From Camillea tinctor (taxonomy: Eukaryota; Ascomycota; Sordariomycetes; Xylariales; Xylariaceae): a stretch of DNA of 64,000 nt. The stretch is from positions 826,229-890,228 of the forward strand of contig MU394053.1 of the NCBI GenBank assembly GCA_022578605.1. The letters run 5' to 3'. Shown piece after piece: positions 24,001-36,600 of the stretch (the stretch's first letter is position 1; each line of letters opens with the position of its first letter). Both the position numbers and the translations under genes were made by a program. A model generated the notes under the pieces. The model did not search any database. It was not told the DNA's origin and worked only from the letters and a program-made list of their open reading frames with translations.

Positions 24001-24771
24001 TCTCTCAGACCGAATCAACGTTGCCCCTGGAGAGTTGAGACTTAGGCTCGGTACCCGAGACATCCTCACTTTGCAAATTCTGCGCCAGCCCCAACAGGAT
24101 TTGACGACCTCTGTTTTAGAAACTCTCGTGTCCCGAGAAACATCCCGGGAGTTCGCCAGCCTGCAAAACACAGTTCAGCGCAGCCAAACAGTTCGTACCT
24201 ACCGATTCCCCAGCTTCAAAGATCTCCACGCTTTCCAAGCTGGAATCACAGGATATAAGGTGCTATTCGATGGCATTGCTTCTAGTTTGAATATTTCTCG
24301 GCGGAGAATGGTCGTGCCGATCCACAAGAAATGGGAAGCTGGAACGACGCGCGTCCAAGTCGTGCAACAGGAGAAGACAGTGCAAATACTAGCATTCTTC
24401 GAAGACTGGCATCATGGCCAATGCATGGGTTTTGTACTCAAGGGTACAGATGTGTTCGAATCATTCAGTCGTAATGGAAAATCGGGATTAAAACTGGCAG
24501 ATGCTAAGTTCCCGCTCCCGAAGGTCCCGTCCGAGGGCGACCCCAAATCTGACGAGGCGGCCTTCCTCTGCCTAGATATGCCCGACTTTGCTGGTGAGCA
24601 TGACGACATAACCATCATTTTTGATGACAAACTTGGTATGTAATTTCCACAAATAAGCAAAGCATGGTAGAAACTCAAGAGTGCTAATACATATACACAA
24701 CAGAACGGGATCAGCTCTGTGCGGTTCTACCAGCCCCCGTGAAGGGTTCACGGATAAGCAAGAGCAAGTGA
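21092..24771 (+). CDS. Large conserved-looking fungal protein of unknown function
   Basis: I do not recognise a named family. The frame is open from 21092 (ATG, MENEPPIESGRRRDRL). I place an intron at 24636-24703 (donor GTATGT, branch GCTAATAC, acceptor CAG). The second exon (24704-24771) then ends the protein in SRISKSK, for 1203 residues. Without splicing the frame stops at 24643. Residues 1 to about 450 are Ser/Pro/Arg-rich and probably disordered, with repeated RSPL-type phospho-site-like motifs. From about 457 (DDSLEIFNLRTKHLYELF) the sequence is folded-looking and helical, including ALWWFLKGRKGLE. From about 648 it is mixed beta-rich with several segments that could be PH-like modules, which is only a guess. 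The final part is acidic (DDITIIFDD). No signal peptide or membrane segment is evident. Coding quality is excellent over the whole length. Confidence 0.85.
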
Positions 24772-26531
24772 GAGGTTGATGTGCGGAATGGAAAAATAGA
24801 AAGAAAAATCGAAATGTAAAGTCTATAAGGGACTTTGTTGTAGCATTGCATATGTACAAGCTTTATGTCAAGATACCCCCCTTGATTATTGGAGTGGGGA
24901 TGGGCATTTTCATAGCGGTTGAACGGGGTAAAGGAGGTTAAGAGGGTGAAGGTTGCGGGCCACCACTACAGGTTAGCAAAGAACAAATTAAACGGAAGGA
25001 GGAGGGCCTCTGGGAAGGGAAATGTCTAGAATATTATCAAAAAGTTGGGCTAACAACCAAAGCCGGATGTTTGACGAATACCTGTTTAGAAAAAAGTTTT
25101 CTCTAGAAGAAAAGGGAAGAAGAAATTCGGATGGCATAATTCAACCATCAGATTCAGGGCTTACTTTTTCACAAAAAGGCAATAGTTGCTCTATTTTTTT
25201 GGCCCCTCTAGATTATTCTTACCCCCTCCCCCCTCCCCTCCCTTTGATAGATGCCGAAAGAGGGGGGAAATACAACGGGGATTGTGTATATCAAAGCAAG
25301 CAAGCATTGCATTAGGCAGTCATCATCATCATCATCATCAATTATTGGTAAAGCATGAACTTCAAGGCAGTGGAAACGGAAAAAGGAGAGAAAGATGAAG
25401 AAAAAAAGAAGAAAAGAATCAATATCCCTCCCCTATTGGAGATAGATAGGTTCAACTCTTGGCTTTTAAATAGGACCCCTCCCATCCAATATCGATATCC
25501 CACAAAGCAAAAAAAGGAGAGAAGCAAAAGGGGGAGGAAGGAAAGAAATAAATAATAACTATAAGCCTGTCTTCCCCGTCACGAGAAGAAGTTCGGAGCC
25601 TCTTCAGTTGGGGAGTAGTATTCACGTTATCATTATTATTATTATTATCATCATCATATCAATTCTCTTCTTTTTTTTCCCCTTCTTATTTTACATGAAC
25701 ATTGACGTTATCAGCACCTTTTCTATAGGAGAGAGAAAGGTTAGTAGTGCTTTTCTTTCTTCCTTTCTTTTTTGTATTTTCTTTTCTGAGAGAATTCCAT
25801 AATTTTTATTCTCTTTGTAAGTTTTTCAGAAAGTCTTCTTTTTTTTTGTCTGCTTTATTTTATTTGTAAAGATTTTTGCTTTTCTTTTTCTCTTTTGTTG
25901 TCGATTGCAGTAGAGGGGGAGGTAGAGGAAGAATATATACATAGAGAAATACTAAAAAGATGAATATTTGAGAGGAGGAAGAAAGAATGGAGAAGATATT
26001 TTATGTATATAAGTAAGTAGTGTTACTACAAATTTCAAAACACTATCTATTAACCTACTAGATTGTATCATTGGTGATGTCCCTTTCGTTTTTTTATAAG
26101 GGAGTATGAGAATGGTCAAGGGATAAGGGGAGGACGGTGGTGGGAATAGGATTACTACATACCTAAGCATATAGCATGTTTACAGATAGCCTTGCTCTTA
26201 CATATTATGGATCGTGTAATACACATATACACACGCACAATGAACTAGGGATCAAGGAGACGAGATCTACCATCCTTAGTTATATGAGGCGATAAGAGAC
26301 TTCAGTTTACAACACACCGAAGCCGCATAACATTTGGTTTTTAATATCAGGTAGACTTATAAGGAAAAAATCATGGAAAGAAATATTGTTGATATAATGT
26401 AACTACCTGACTAGGTAGCCAGATAAAGCAACAGAACTATTTTTCTTAAGTCAATATGGTAAAAACATGTGTACATTCAAACCCTCAAACACCCGTATGT
26501 ATGATTTCTGGATCTCTTGGTCTTTATAACA

Positions 26532-26533
<2 letters not shown>

Positions 26534-26566
<33 letters not shown>
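26534..26566. repeat. (CA)n microsatellite
   Basis: Perfect AC/CA alternation of about 16 units, followed by ATACATACATATATA. Confidence 0.92.
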
Positions 26567-26570
<4 letters not shown>

Positions 26571-29500
26571 TACATATATAAATACTTATATGAATGACAT
26601 CGCAACATTATTTCAACCTGGAAACTTTATTTCTCACTCTAGAGGTAGAAGCATGTATATATTAACGACTTACCATTACCGCAAATGTTGGCGATATATA
26701 TACGCTTCCCCCCTTCTACACAGGAACATTGCAAGCGATGTTATCGTGCTTACGGCGATACAAGTAAATCAGGAAGAGCGGACTCGTGCCTCAAGGCGTG
26801 ATAGGGATGTGTTTGCGAGGGAGGAAATTCACAAGGGAAAAAAAAGAAATGAATACAATATGCTATCGAATCTGTGCCTAGCACGTACGAGGCTTCATGG
26901 ACTTACTAGTCTTACCTGCGTACTCTGAGCACAGTTTTTTATTCACGTATCTAGTAGGCCGGTTACTAGGTTGATAGGTCACTGCTCTACTGTTACGTGT
27001 ATACTGCAGAGCTCGGAGACACTGGTTGGGAAGCCTTTCACTAGTGGTTATCCCCGAACCAACGCGTGATATTTTATGGAAGGGGAAGAGCAGCCACCGC
27101 GAGAATGGGGGCCAAGTTTAGGCTCCTTGCTTAGGATAGGTTATGTGCGTTTTTTGCGGACAAGGAAATCACCTATATCGATCTGCGACCTAGTGGCTGA
27201 ACATGATAACACGTATAGCGGGCTGGTGTGTTGCCAGAGAGAGCTTGCATGCTGGCTTGTTTTAAGGGGATGGGAGGGAGGTTGGGAGTAAGTTTTCAGT
27301 AAGTGCTGGAGGAGGAGGGAAGGGTAGGAGAGCGGAAAGGGGGGTTTTCGGTCAGATAGGAAGCCCAAGGGGGCAGGCTGGTTAGTTTAATGCTGTTTTA
27401 TGTAGGGGTGAGAGGGAAAGGAGAGCTGGGAAGTGCTCAGGAATCAAGCAATATCGCTCCCGAGGTATATGTGCGAACGATACGCTGTTAGGGGTCGCAG
27501 AATGAGGATGACGGTAAGGATAGATAGATGTGGAAAGGGAGAAGAGGCAGGTACGACTAGGCAGTAACTCTCAGAGTCTTGCCTCTAGGCTTGGGATAGC
27601 TACATATCGTTCGAGTACGGAGTAGTTAGGGAGTTTTATATAGGGAATATACACCTAAATTATCTTTGGACTATGGCGCACACCATGTTCCCTTTTCTTT
27701 TGCGGTACCGCAGTCCAGGAAACATCCCGTTAGAAGGGTAGAGGACTGATCTGCTAAGCTGATAGGAAGATTCAAACGAGAGGATGTAAATGACCTAACC
27801 TAGCCTAACCTGGATGGTTCAAAGGTTATGTATGCAGGTAGGTATATATATCATAGGGGAAAACGAGGTGCTTACGCAAGAGCTAGGGAGCAAGAAAGAG
27901 AAGCCATAAGGTGAGAAGGGAGTTAATTCTAAAGTTTGCTCGAGCTCTTTCGTGTTGATTATTCAGGCTCATGATCAGCACGGTAAGCTCGTATAAGTAA
28001 TCATTTTCGCCCTTTTCCAAGTTGAGGAGTACGGGAGGGAGCAGGGAAGTTGGGTGAGGGGGGAGAGAGAAGATCACAGTTGGGTTTGTGTGTAGAGTAG
28101 CGTACGTAGTGTATCAATATGGCCGAAGCACTCCCAGTGGAGTTTCACTACTCGTTAGATGGGGCCGGATTGAGTATAATCTAATCTGATTGATGATCTG
28201 CTTCGCTGAACTACCGTTTGGTAACCACACTTATACCAACATGTGTATATCTATCTAGGTTACTGGGTTGAGTCTAGTTTCAGCCCATCTTAGCCCCCCG
28301 ACGGACTGCCTTGGTTTCACGACTATGCAACTACACGTCTATATGGACTACCCATGATCATATGTAAGTGGTTCTTATTGTTGTCATTGTTGTTGTCGTT
28401 GTTGTAATTCTCATTACTATTAGTATTGCTTCATATTTCTCTTGGCTTTTTGGCCACTTTTCTAGGCGGTGTAAATACGGGTGGTCTTGGTCTTTGTTTC
28501 TGTCTCCTGTCGGCCCATTGGGCTTGCCAGCAAACCCCCTACCTTTACCTAGCATTCACGCGCATAACAGAGAGGGTGTTCCATGGTTAGATCGCCAGCG
28601 TTTCGATTTGGAGTAGTCTGGCCAGCAAGCGACCGATCATTATTACGCCTTGCGTGTTAAGCGTATGTATGTATCAAGGGGGAAGAGAGGAGAAAGAGAA
28701 AGCGAGTCGAATCGAAAGCATTATGAATACTTAGTTGTAGGTATCCTGCATGTTGATTCGGCGACCTGGATTAGCATGCCTAGACTTTTTGACGTTGCCG
28801 ATATGTCAGTGATTCTGTGCAATGACAACACTCTGAGCTGAGCTTTCAGGTGGTGTTAGTATAAATGGACCCTGTCTCGTATTAGATAATGGGTTAAGAT
28901 GCCCGGATCTAGAAATATTCTCGCAAATTTCCTGGTTCCGGATTGGATCTTGAAGAAGAAGGGATAATCACCCAGTCACAGACCTTCTACCTAGTAGTGT
29001 AGCGCACACTGCTACACTTGCTACATGAGCAGACTGGGGTTGACGGACTATAGGGGGGCGTTGGCGGAGTTATTTCTTTCTACGTCATAGTTCTTAGCGC
29101 GCGACTAGGGAGTTGGGAGTCGTGCTATGTATACCTATGTTGTAAGTTATTTTTGGGTAGCTTTTTGGGGAGGCTATGTTATACACATTGATTTGATTTG
29201 CTCGAGTCATGTATCATTATCCAGTTGACATCTTTGACTAGTGGTTAGTGGTTAGCGGAAAGCGGGAAGATGGCAGGCCGGTAGGGTGAGATCGTGTTAA
29301 CTAACATACTAATGTTGACCTAATCTAGCATGCTCTAATTGTGCAGACTCCAGAGTCCAGACAGTCCAGACTTGAATAGAGTAGGCGCAGGACACAGATA
29401 CAGAAATACGTGGAGCTCGGGAAAAGCCTAAAGGCGAACGAAAGATCATCACCTTGCCACGATCTTGAGACTGGGTCGTATACCTACATGCGTATAACCT

Positions 29501-30713
29501 ATTGTGTGTGGTGTAAGTGTCTGTCTTTTCTCTGTCTCTCTCATATTTGGTCGCATGATTATTTCCAAACATTACTTTACTCCCATCCACAATACATTCA
29601 CCTGTCAAGCCACAGAGTTATAGAATAGAATAGAAAAACTTGGTGGCGGTTGTTAGGCATTCATTTGTCGCTACATCTAGGTAGGTAGTTGTATTCTCGT
29701 ATAGGGTACCTTAAGGGGTTTAAGTCGGCTTCTGCCCCATCTAATGGTTTTCTAGACCTTCGAATAGAGGTCCAACTGTGGGGTTATTGGTTATATAGGT
29801 AAGCATAAAAACCGGAGCACAGCCGCATTGTCGAACCCGTTTTCCCCATTAGGTGCAAAGAAGCAGGGAACAGCGGACATAGTCAAACCTTATTAGTGTA
29901 CCGTACACACAACCTGGACCCCGGTTCGTGCAACGTTAAGATGGTTAAAATGCCGTAGTGTGACGTGAGTGGCTTCCTCGAATGCCGCAAGCCGAATGTA
30001 GTATTACGGTTAGGTAGGTAGTTATGTAACCTACCTCAGATACTTACTATGTATGTGCATAGATCTTCAATTCTCTTATGCTACTGATCGGTAACGCAAT
30101 AAGACATTGAGGCGGAGAAGTCGATAAGGTTGTTCCACTATAGAAAGATATGTCTGAATACGATGTAGCGTACCTCCTGTGGCTCACATGTGGCTGTCTT
30201 TTTCCATGTGCTGGATGCCCTCGCTTCCAGCAGTTCTGGTGAAAACAAGGGGCTAATAAGGAGTCAGAAGAGAAAAAAAGGGGGGCGGTCAACAAACCGA
30301 TTTGTCGGTTATATTCTTGTTTGGCCATATGCATTACAAGCAGCTGATTTGCCAATCTCCGCCCATTAAGCAGCGGTCAACTTACCTAATACTACCAAAT
30401 GTCCTTGATCGATCTGCCCCGTCTAAGTGTCGAAGGTGGTGAAATGAAAGGGGTCCATTTCTGCTTCTCCCTTCTGTGGATTTTTCTAGCGTACAGAGTT
30501 GTAGCGTGCTACCCAGTTGTTGGAGCCAATATGCTCCGAAGCCGGGTTGGCCGGACGGGGCCGCGGCACTCATCCCGTTAAGTCTCGATCGCCAAGATCT
30601 TAACTCGTATTAACGGGTCCAGCACGAGGAGGCGTCGCTAAACCACGTATGTAACGTCGACATTCAGGAGACCAGCTCTATAGAGTAGCCTTATTGATAT
30701 CACGAGACGAACA

Positions 30714-30720
30714 TATATAA
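30714..30720 (+). promoter_or_regulatory. Probable TATA box of the secreted protein gene
   Basis: TATATAA about 160 bases before the start codon at 30877, followed by a C/T-rich leader. Position and sequence fit a fungal core promoter; inference only. Confidence 0.45.
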
Positions 30721-30876
30721 CCATCATCTCCTTCGCCTTCAAGAGCTGATATTTCCCTTCCTCACCACAGCACTCAGCTCTAATAACCAGACAAGTCATT
30801 CGCTCTCGCAACCTTACTTATAATTAATATCTTACCTCTTTACTCTTTAATATCCAAAACCCACCTAATAATCAAA

Positions 30877-31520
30877 ATGCAGTTCACTGTTGCCTCCCTC
30901 ATCGCCCTTGCCGCTGGCGCCAGCGCTCTTCCCCACGTCGCCCGCCAGGACGGCGCTAAGGTCGGCGTTGCTACGCCTTTCACCGTCCAGGCCAGCGGCG
31001 TTGACGTCCAGTTCCCCTTCTTCTACGCCAACCACGGCGGCTTCGCCCTGAACGACTTGGACTCCAGCGCCACCTGTGTCAACGCTGCCCGCAGCAGCAG
31101 CGCTGCCACCTTCACTCTCGACGACCAAGGAAACATGTACCTCTACGCCACCCAGCCCCCCGTCCAGCACACCTGGGTTGACCGTAGCGGCATGGGTAAG
31201 CTCTCTCTTTCCTCTCCCACATTGCTTTTGCAGCTTTCCCACTAACCAATCTCACAGGCCAGGGTATCTTCGGCTGGTCCTCCGCCGGCCTCGCCGGCCC
31301 CCGTAACGGCGAGCGCACCGCCTGGCAGATCGACGACAACAACGTCCTGACCTTCAACGGCGCCGGCTTCATCGCCTGCCCCAACAGCGTCGACGCCTCG
31401 TGGAAGGTCTGGGTCAGCGCCGGCAACTCCCAGCCCGGTGGCAGCTCCGGCTGCGTGCCCATCACCGCCACTGCCATCGCGGCCGCCGAGCCCAACGACT
31501 GCAGCTACTCCGACAACTAA
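30877..31520 (+). CDS. Small secreted protein, probably PhiA-like cell wall protein
   Basis: Two exons (30877-31195 and 31258-31520) give 193 residues. The intron has donor GTAAGC, branch ACTAACC and acceptor CACAG. The N-terminus is a clear signal peptide with probable cleavage after ASA (about residue 17). The second half has the pattern GWSSAGLAGPRN, WQIDDNNVLTF, GFIACPN, WKVWVS and then CVPITATA, which resembles fungal cell wall proteins of the PhiA type (phialide and conidium development). The N-terminal half fits that family less clearly. Three cysteines are seen in the mature part plus one near the C-terminus. Codons strongly prefer C at the third position, as in highly expressed genes. 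Extracellular or wall location is well supported; the exact family is not. It stands alone, with 6 kb of non-coding DNA upstream and a convergent tricalbin gene downstream. Confidence 0.85.
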
Positions 31521-33641
31521 GTGCGCTGTCACCGCTACTAGCGACACGAACTTGAGACGCGGATGGGATTGTAGGGAGACGAGTTAGTGATGAGAGCTGG
31601 GAACATGAATGTGGGGGGAAGAGGAAGGATATAATGCGACATGGGGGATGTGCTGTCTTGGGAGTAGGAGCCCTCGTCCCCCTTCCTCCTTTCTGGCTTA
31701 GTTTTTTTTTCATCCCCGGATGTTTCGCGAAGGGATCAAAATTGGAGGAAGGGGGTTGAGACGCGAGCTGTCGGAAAAATAAGAAACAAAAATCACATTC
31801 GTTTAGAAATCATTAGAATGCATCGGGGGACATAGACAAAAAACCTGGACGCCCAGGTAGCAAATACAATTTTTGCCCATGCCAAAATATTGGTCTTCGT
31901 TTTCAACGTTTTAGTGACTGTAAAAGGGTATTGGCCGGACAGGTCTGGAGTCATGGGTTTCTGTGTCTCGGGGTCGATCTGAGTTTCTTGTTTACCAACA
32001 TTTCAAGGGCTTTAAAAGGAGTTTGTTCGTGAGTTGGGTTGTTAGTCTGATGGATGTGACCAAACCAGGAGATAGCTGAACGCAGACATTTACGCCAACT
32101 ACTACGATACTCGTCAACTTCTCTTAACCTTCTTTATTACCTGCGTACTTACCTAGGTTAGGTGGATAGGTCCTATGGCAATAGTCTTTGACGTTCGTTT
32201 AAAGAAGTCTTGGAGGTTTTGGTTACCTTCCCGATCTAGTAGGTAGGTAACTTTCCGAACCAGCCAACTCTGGGCACGGCATTTACGTATGGACGATCTG
32301 GGGTAATCTAGATTGATAGTAGTGGTATTAAAGTTTTTATGTGTGTTGACAAAAGAGTATTAGTCTGGTTTCTTGTTTCTATTCACTGGCACTTTTTCAT
32401 GGTAACTTTTAACTGGGCTGGATGCGTTCATCCGGATACGGCAGCTGCCGAAAACCGGATTTTCCGCGCCGAGCATGGTTTCAACTATCCTATTATGATT
32501 GCGCGTCAAACGGCCGTGTCTAAAACTGCATAGTTGAAATGCACATTGTATACTTGTTGAAACGAAAATGTGGCTGAATGAAGTGATGGATGAGAATTGT
32601 GCGAAGGATAGCTACTTAGACTATTCAAATCGCTGTCATGACTCTCGATCCGACTTACTACACCGTCGTATAGAAGAAAAGCAGAAGCACCAGGAAACTA
32701 GAAACTTGAGATGAGCAGAGAGTTAATATACTTACTTTCACACAAAAAACCCCAAGTGATGCAATAGTCATCTAATTCAGCTATTTAATGTTGTTATATT
32801 CAAATGTTAGTTTTCCAGGTTGGGATGGATATAGAGATACCAATTGCATGCAAGTAATATGTAGAGAGAAACTGCCTTTAGATTTTCTAGCATTATATGG
32901 TATTTGAAGTGAGATAAGTGAGAGTAAGAGAGATACTCCCAGAGACAACCCCACCTCCTTTTTCAGCACCTCACAGACATATAAGAAAACACAAAAGAAC
33001 TTTTCATCCTTGCTCCCTCAAAACCCAATACAAAATAAAATCCTCCCTTCTCTTACTCCCCACTTCTCTAAATAGAAGCCAGAAAAAAGACACAGGAAAA
33101 ATAAAGTAAGTAGGAGAAGAACGGAATTTTACTTATATTATTTAATACTAACTTTTTCACCCCCTTACCACCCTAACCACCCTGATCCCCTTTTCTCTCC
33201 CACACTCTCACTTGCGAACCTTTTCATTTTTAACAACCGGTGCTGATAATAATAATAATAGTACTAATAACAGCAATAAACAAACCAACACAGCCTAGAC
33301 ACTCATATAAAAAGAAGAAGAAAAAAACGGACCATGTCAAGATTTTCCTTCTTTCCCCTTCCTCTTCCCTTTTCTTCCGGGTACAACAACGCGACACATG
33401 AACGGATAACAAAAGAGTTCCTCAATGCATTTGGGCATTCCCTTATCCCCCTTAACACTCTTCCGAAGACCAGACCATAACCGTACCGTACACCATCCAT
33501 CCCTGGGATATTCCTTGATTCTTTTTTTAATTTATTCAAATTTTTTCTTTTCTTTTTCGTGTTTCGTATGAGCTATGTGCAACAAACAGACATCCTTCCT
33601 ATAATACGTCCCAATAGCCAATTACCCCTAGATTATTGTAT
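31521..33641. other. Intergenic region between convergent genes
   Basis: 3' regions of the secreted protein gene and the tricalbin gene. No coding frame recognised. Pyrimidine-rich and A-rich stretches from 32900 to 33560 probably belong to the tricalbin 3' untranslated region. Confidence 0.55.
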
Positions 33642-36600
33642 TCAGGTAGGTGTGCCGTCCCGACTCGGCAGCCTAGCGTCCTTCTTGCTCAAAAAGCTTC
33701 TCCTAATGCCTGTTGAGGCCTTGGGGCTCTCCGAGTTCGTCTCGACAAAGTTGCTCTTCAGGGTCACTGTTCCGGCACCCACCTTGATCTCCTTCTCACC
33801 CCCTCCGGTCTCGTCTACGAAGTATAAGGCCTCACCAAGGTCGTCATCACTACCAAAGGTGTGGTGGCCCTTGACTTCGACGCGGAATTGAGTGTCCGGA
33901 GTGCAGGTCTGCTTGAACGTCTCGTCGAACCGGATAACTCCGGGGGACTCGTGGTGCTTCGTCTTCCCTATGGTCTTCTCCTTGGGCGTCAACTGCCGGA
34001 TCATCACGTAGACATCCGCCGAAGGGGGGTACCCAGATGCGGATACAACAGTAAAGGTTGCTGTTCCTGAACCTGGTCCGCCAGGAGCCATGCTATGCAC
34101 TGAAACAGCACCCATACTAGGCGAGCGGTTATGATTTCTCGCATTGCCGTTGGGTGTACTGGGTGGGATAGAAGGTGGGGGAGATTCACTGTCAACAGCC
34201 AATCCAGTAGAACGTTTGAGACCCATACCAGGCGAGGGACCAGGGGCGTCGGCACTATTGGTCACGATGGATGGGATATCGGAGCTGGTTGGTGTCAATG
34301 TGGAACCATTTCCCTCATCATCCTTCTTGCTTCGGAAGCCACGCTTGATAAAACTGGCCCCTTTACCTACACCATGTCCAACGACACCAGCAACAGCGGC
34401 TCCACCTTTGACGGGAGCGCCTACTACACCAGTGACGATTCTTCCTGGGCCAAATGTTCCCGAGAAGGTACCAGTTCCTAGCCTAGCCCGAGTAACATAG
34501 TCAGGTCGGAAGAGTAGACGTAGTCTAACAGTCCCCGATTTCCCGTCAAGCATCAGCTTGACTTCCTGAGCTCTGAAGGGGTCGAGCTGCTCTAGGTTAA
34601 TATCAGCTCCGCCCAAGAAGTCTGGCTTATCTGCAAAATCATAATCGTAAACTTTGACGCTGAATTTAGCTGCTGTACGCGATGGTACAGGAACCTCGAA
34701 GAATTCGTTCCACGACGGATTGAGCGTTTTCTTCTGAGTTTTCGTCTTGAATACCTCTTGACCATTGAGCTCAAATTTGGCATATGGGTCACTCTTCCCG
34801 TTGGAGTCAGCGGCAGGCAGATCTGCGGCATCTAAGACATCAACGCGCAGGTTGCCCATATTGTTGATGCTTTCACTAGGATCAAGCCGCATTTGCACTG
34901 GTATATACTTGAGGCTGACTCTTACTGCTGCTGTCCTGTTTTCTTCGTCCTTGAGTTTCAATACAGTGGGGTTATTCTGTAGTCGTGTTAGGATAACTTC
35001 TTAAAAAGAAAGGCGAAAAACTCCCCCAAAAAAAACTTACCAAACATTGCTTGAGCGTATCAAACGTATTACCTGTCAGACGAGCTACTGTGTGGTCTTC
35101 ATCACGTTCTTCGCCTGGTTTCTCACGCTTTTCCCTCAGCTTCAGCGTTAGCCGTGAGAATTCTAGTTCGCGGATGAAGCAGTCGCCTATCTCATCAAAC
35201 TTGAAGACCTTAGACTTTGCAGTGCCCGATATATATGAAGGGTACAGCATGTCATCCACGTAAATCTCAAGGTGAGTGCCGCTCTTTGGTAGTTCAGCAT
35301 CGAGTAGCTTGAAGATGAGGAAACCGCATTCATGTTTGAGCAGCTCTTGAGGTGAAAGATGCACTTTCGGTGGCTCTCTTGGTGATTCGCGAGACCTTCG
35401 TCCGGATATAGCAGAGTTAGGGCTTGTGGGCGACCGAGGCATGGCAGGCGAAGTAGGCGTGGCTGGTTGGCTGGTGTCCTTCCTATCGAGCGAAGAGAAC
35501 TTTCCAGCCTCTGATGACCGGGGAACGTCGAGAGACTGCTTCGTGATCTCCGAGGCGGCATCTTTATCTTGAGCCTCTGCGTCTGCGTCTGCCTCCTCTT
35601 CCTCATCCTCTGGATCGGCTACATTCAAGCAGGGGTAGAACGATACGGTGTACATGAGTGTACCCTTTGCGATACCCTTGCCATGAAGCCTCAACCCTCC
35701 TTCATGTAGTTGCTTATTGCTGTTGACAAGCCATTCGCCGCTCTCTTCCTGTTCCATATAATCGCCAGCAAAGAGCTCGACCAAACCCAGACTTCGATCT
35801 TTACCCATCTTCTCGGCATCCATGACTTCCAGAGAGAGGCGATCCCGAGCCGAGTGCATGGGAACATAAATAACCTCATCCCATTCAGGGTTAAGGGTAT
35901 TTCGGTGGGTAACCGTTCGGCCTTTCTCGATACCCGAGAGGAGGACACGAACATAGGGATCAGACTTGCCCATAGTTTCTAAATTGCGAAGATCACGGGC
36001 GCCCTTGAAGTGAAGACGCATGACACCAATAGGCGTTTGGTACCCTCCTGTACCCGCAAGGTCGCCAGACAAAGCTACCGGCTTCCACCGTGCAGTAAGC
36101 TTCGCCTTACCCGTATGGACTCCTGACAAATTATACCAGTCATGTCCCTTCTCCATCATGTCGAGCATGTCATCTAGTTTGATCTGGTATGTGCCTAGCA
36201 GCTGGTCTCCGGCAAGATCACGATCGTCCTTGATGGCAAGACCCAACTTAGCTTTCTTGCGATCAGTAATCAGAATTTCTTTGGTACCATCATCCCAGAT
36301 GGGATTGTTAGTACGTTTGAGCTTCTTGGTTTGATGAACTTCCTTGCCATTGAGAAGCAGAACAGCGTATGGGTTAAGGAGGCCGACCATGCTCTTGCTG
36401 CTATCGAGGTTCTTCGCGCGCTCGATACTGTACTGGAGAATACCAGTATTGGTCTCTGGCGGCGGCTCCTCTTTACCTTCAATAACCATTGGTTCTAGAA
36501 CGGGGAAGAAGCGGAAATCAGCAGATACCACACCCCTCGCCTTGCCATTGGCTATTACTTCCAGACGTTCACTCTCATATACATGCAGCTCCTCCAATTT

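Larger units (their letters stand above)
24772..30876. other. 6.1 kb intergenic region
   Basis: No gene recognised. It contains 3' sequence of the upstream gene, (CAT)n near 25319-25340, (ATT)n near 25630-25655 and a (CA)n tract at 26534-26566. The last 250 bases are the promoter of the secreted protein gene: TATATAA at about 30714-30720 and a C/T-rich leader ending in ATCAAAATG. Confidence 0.55.
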
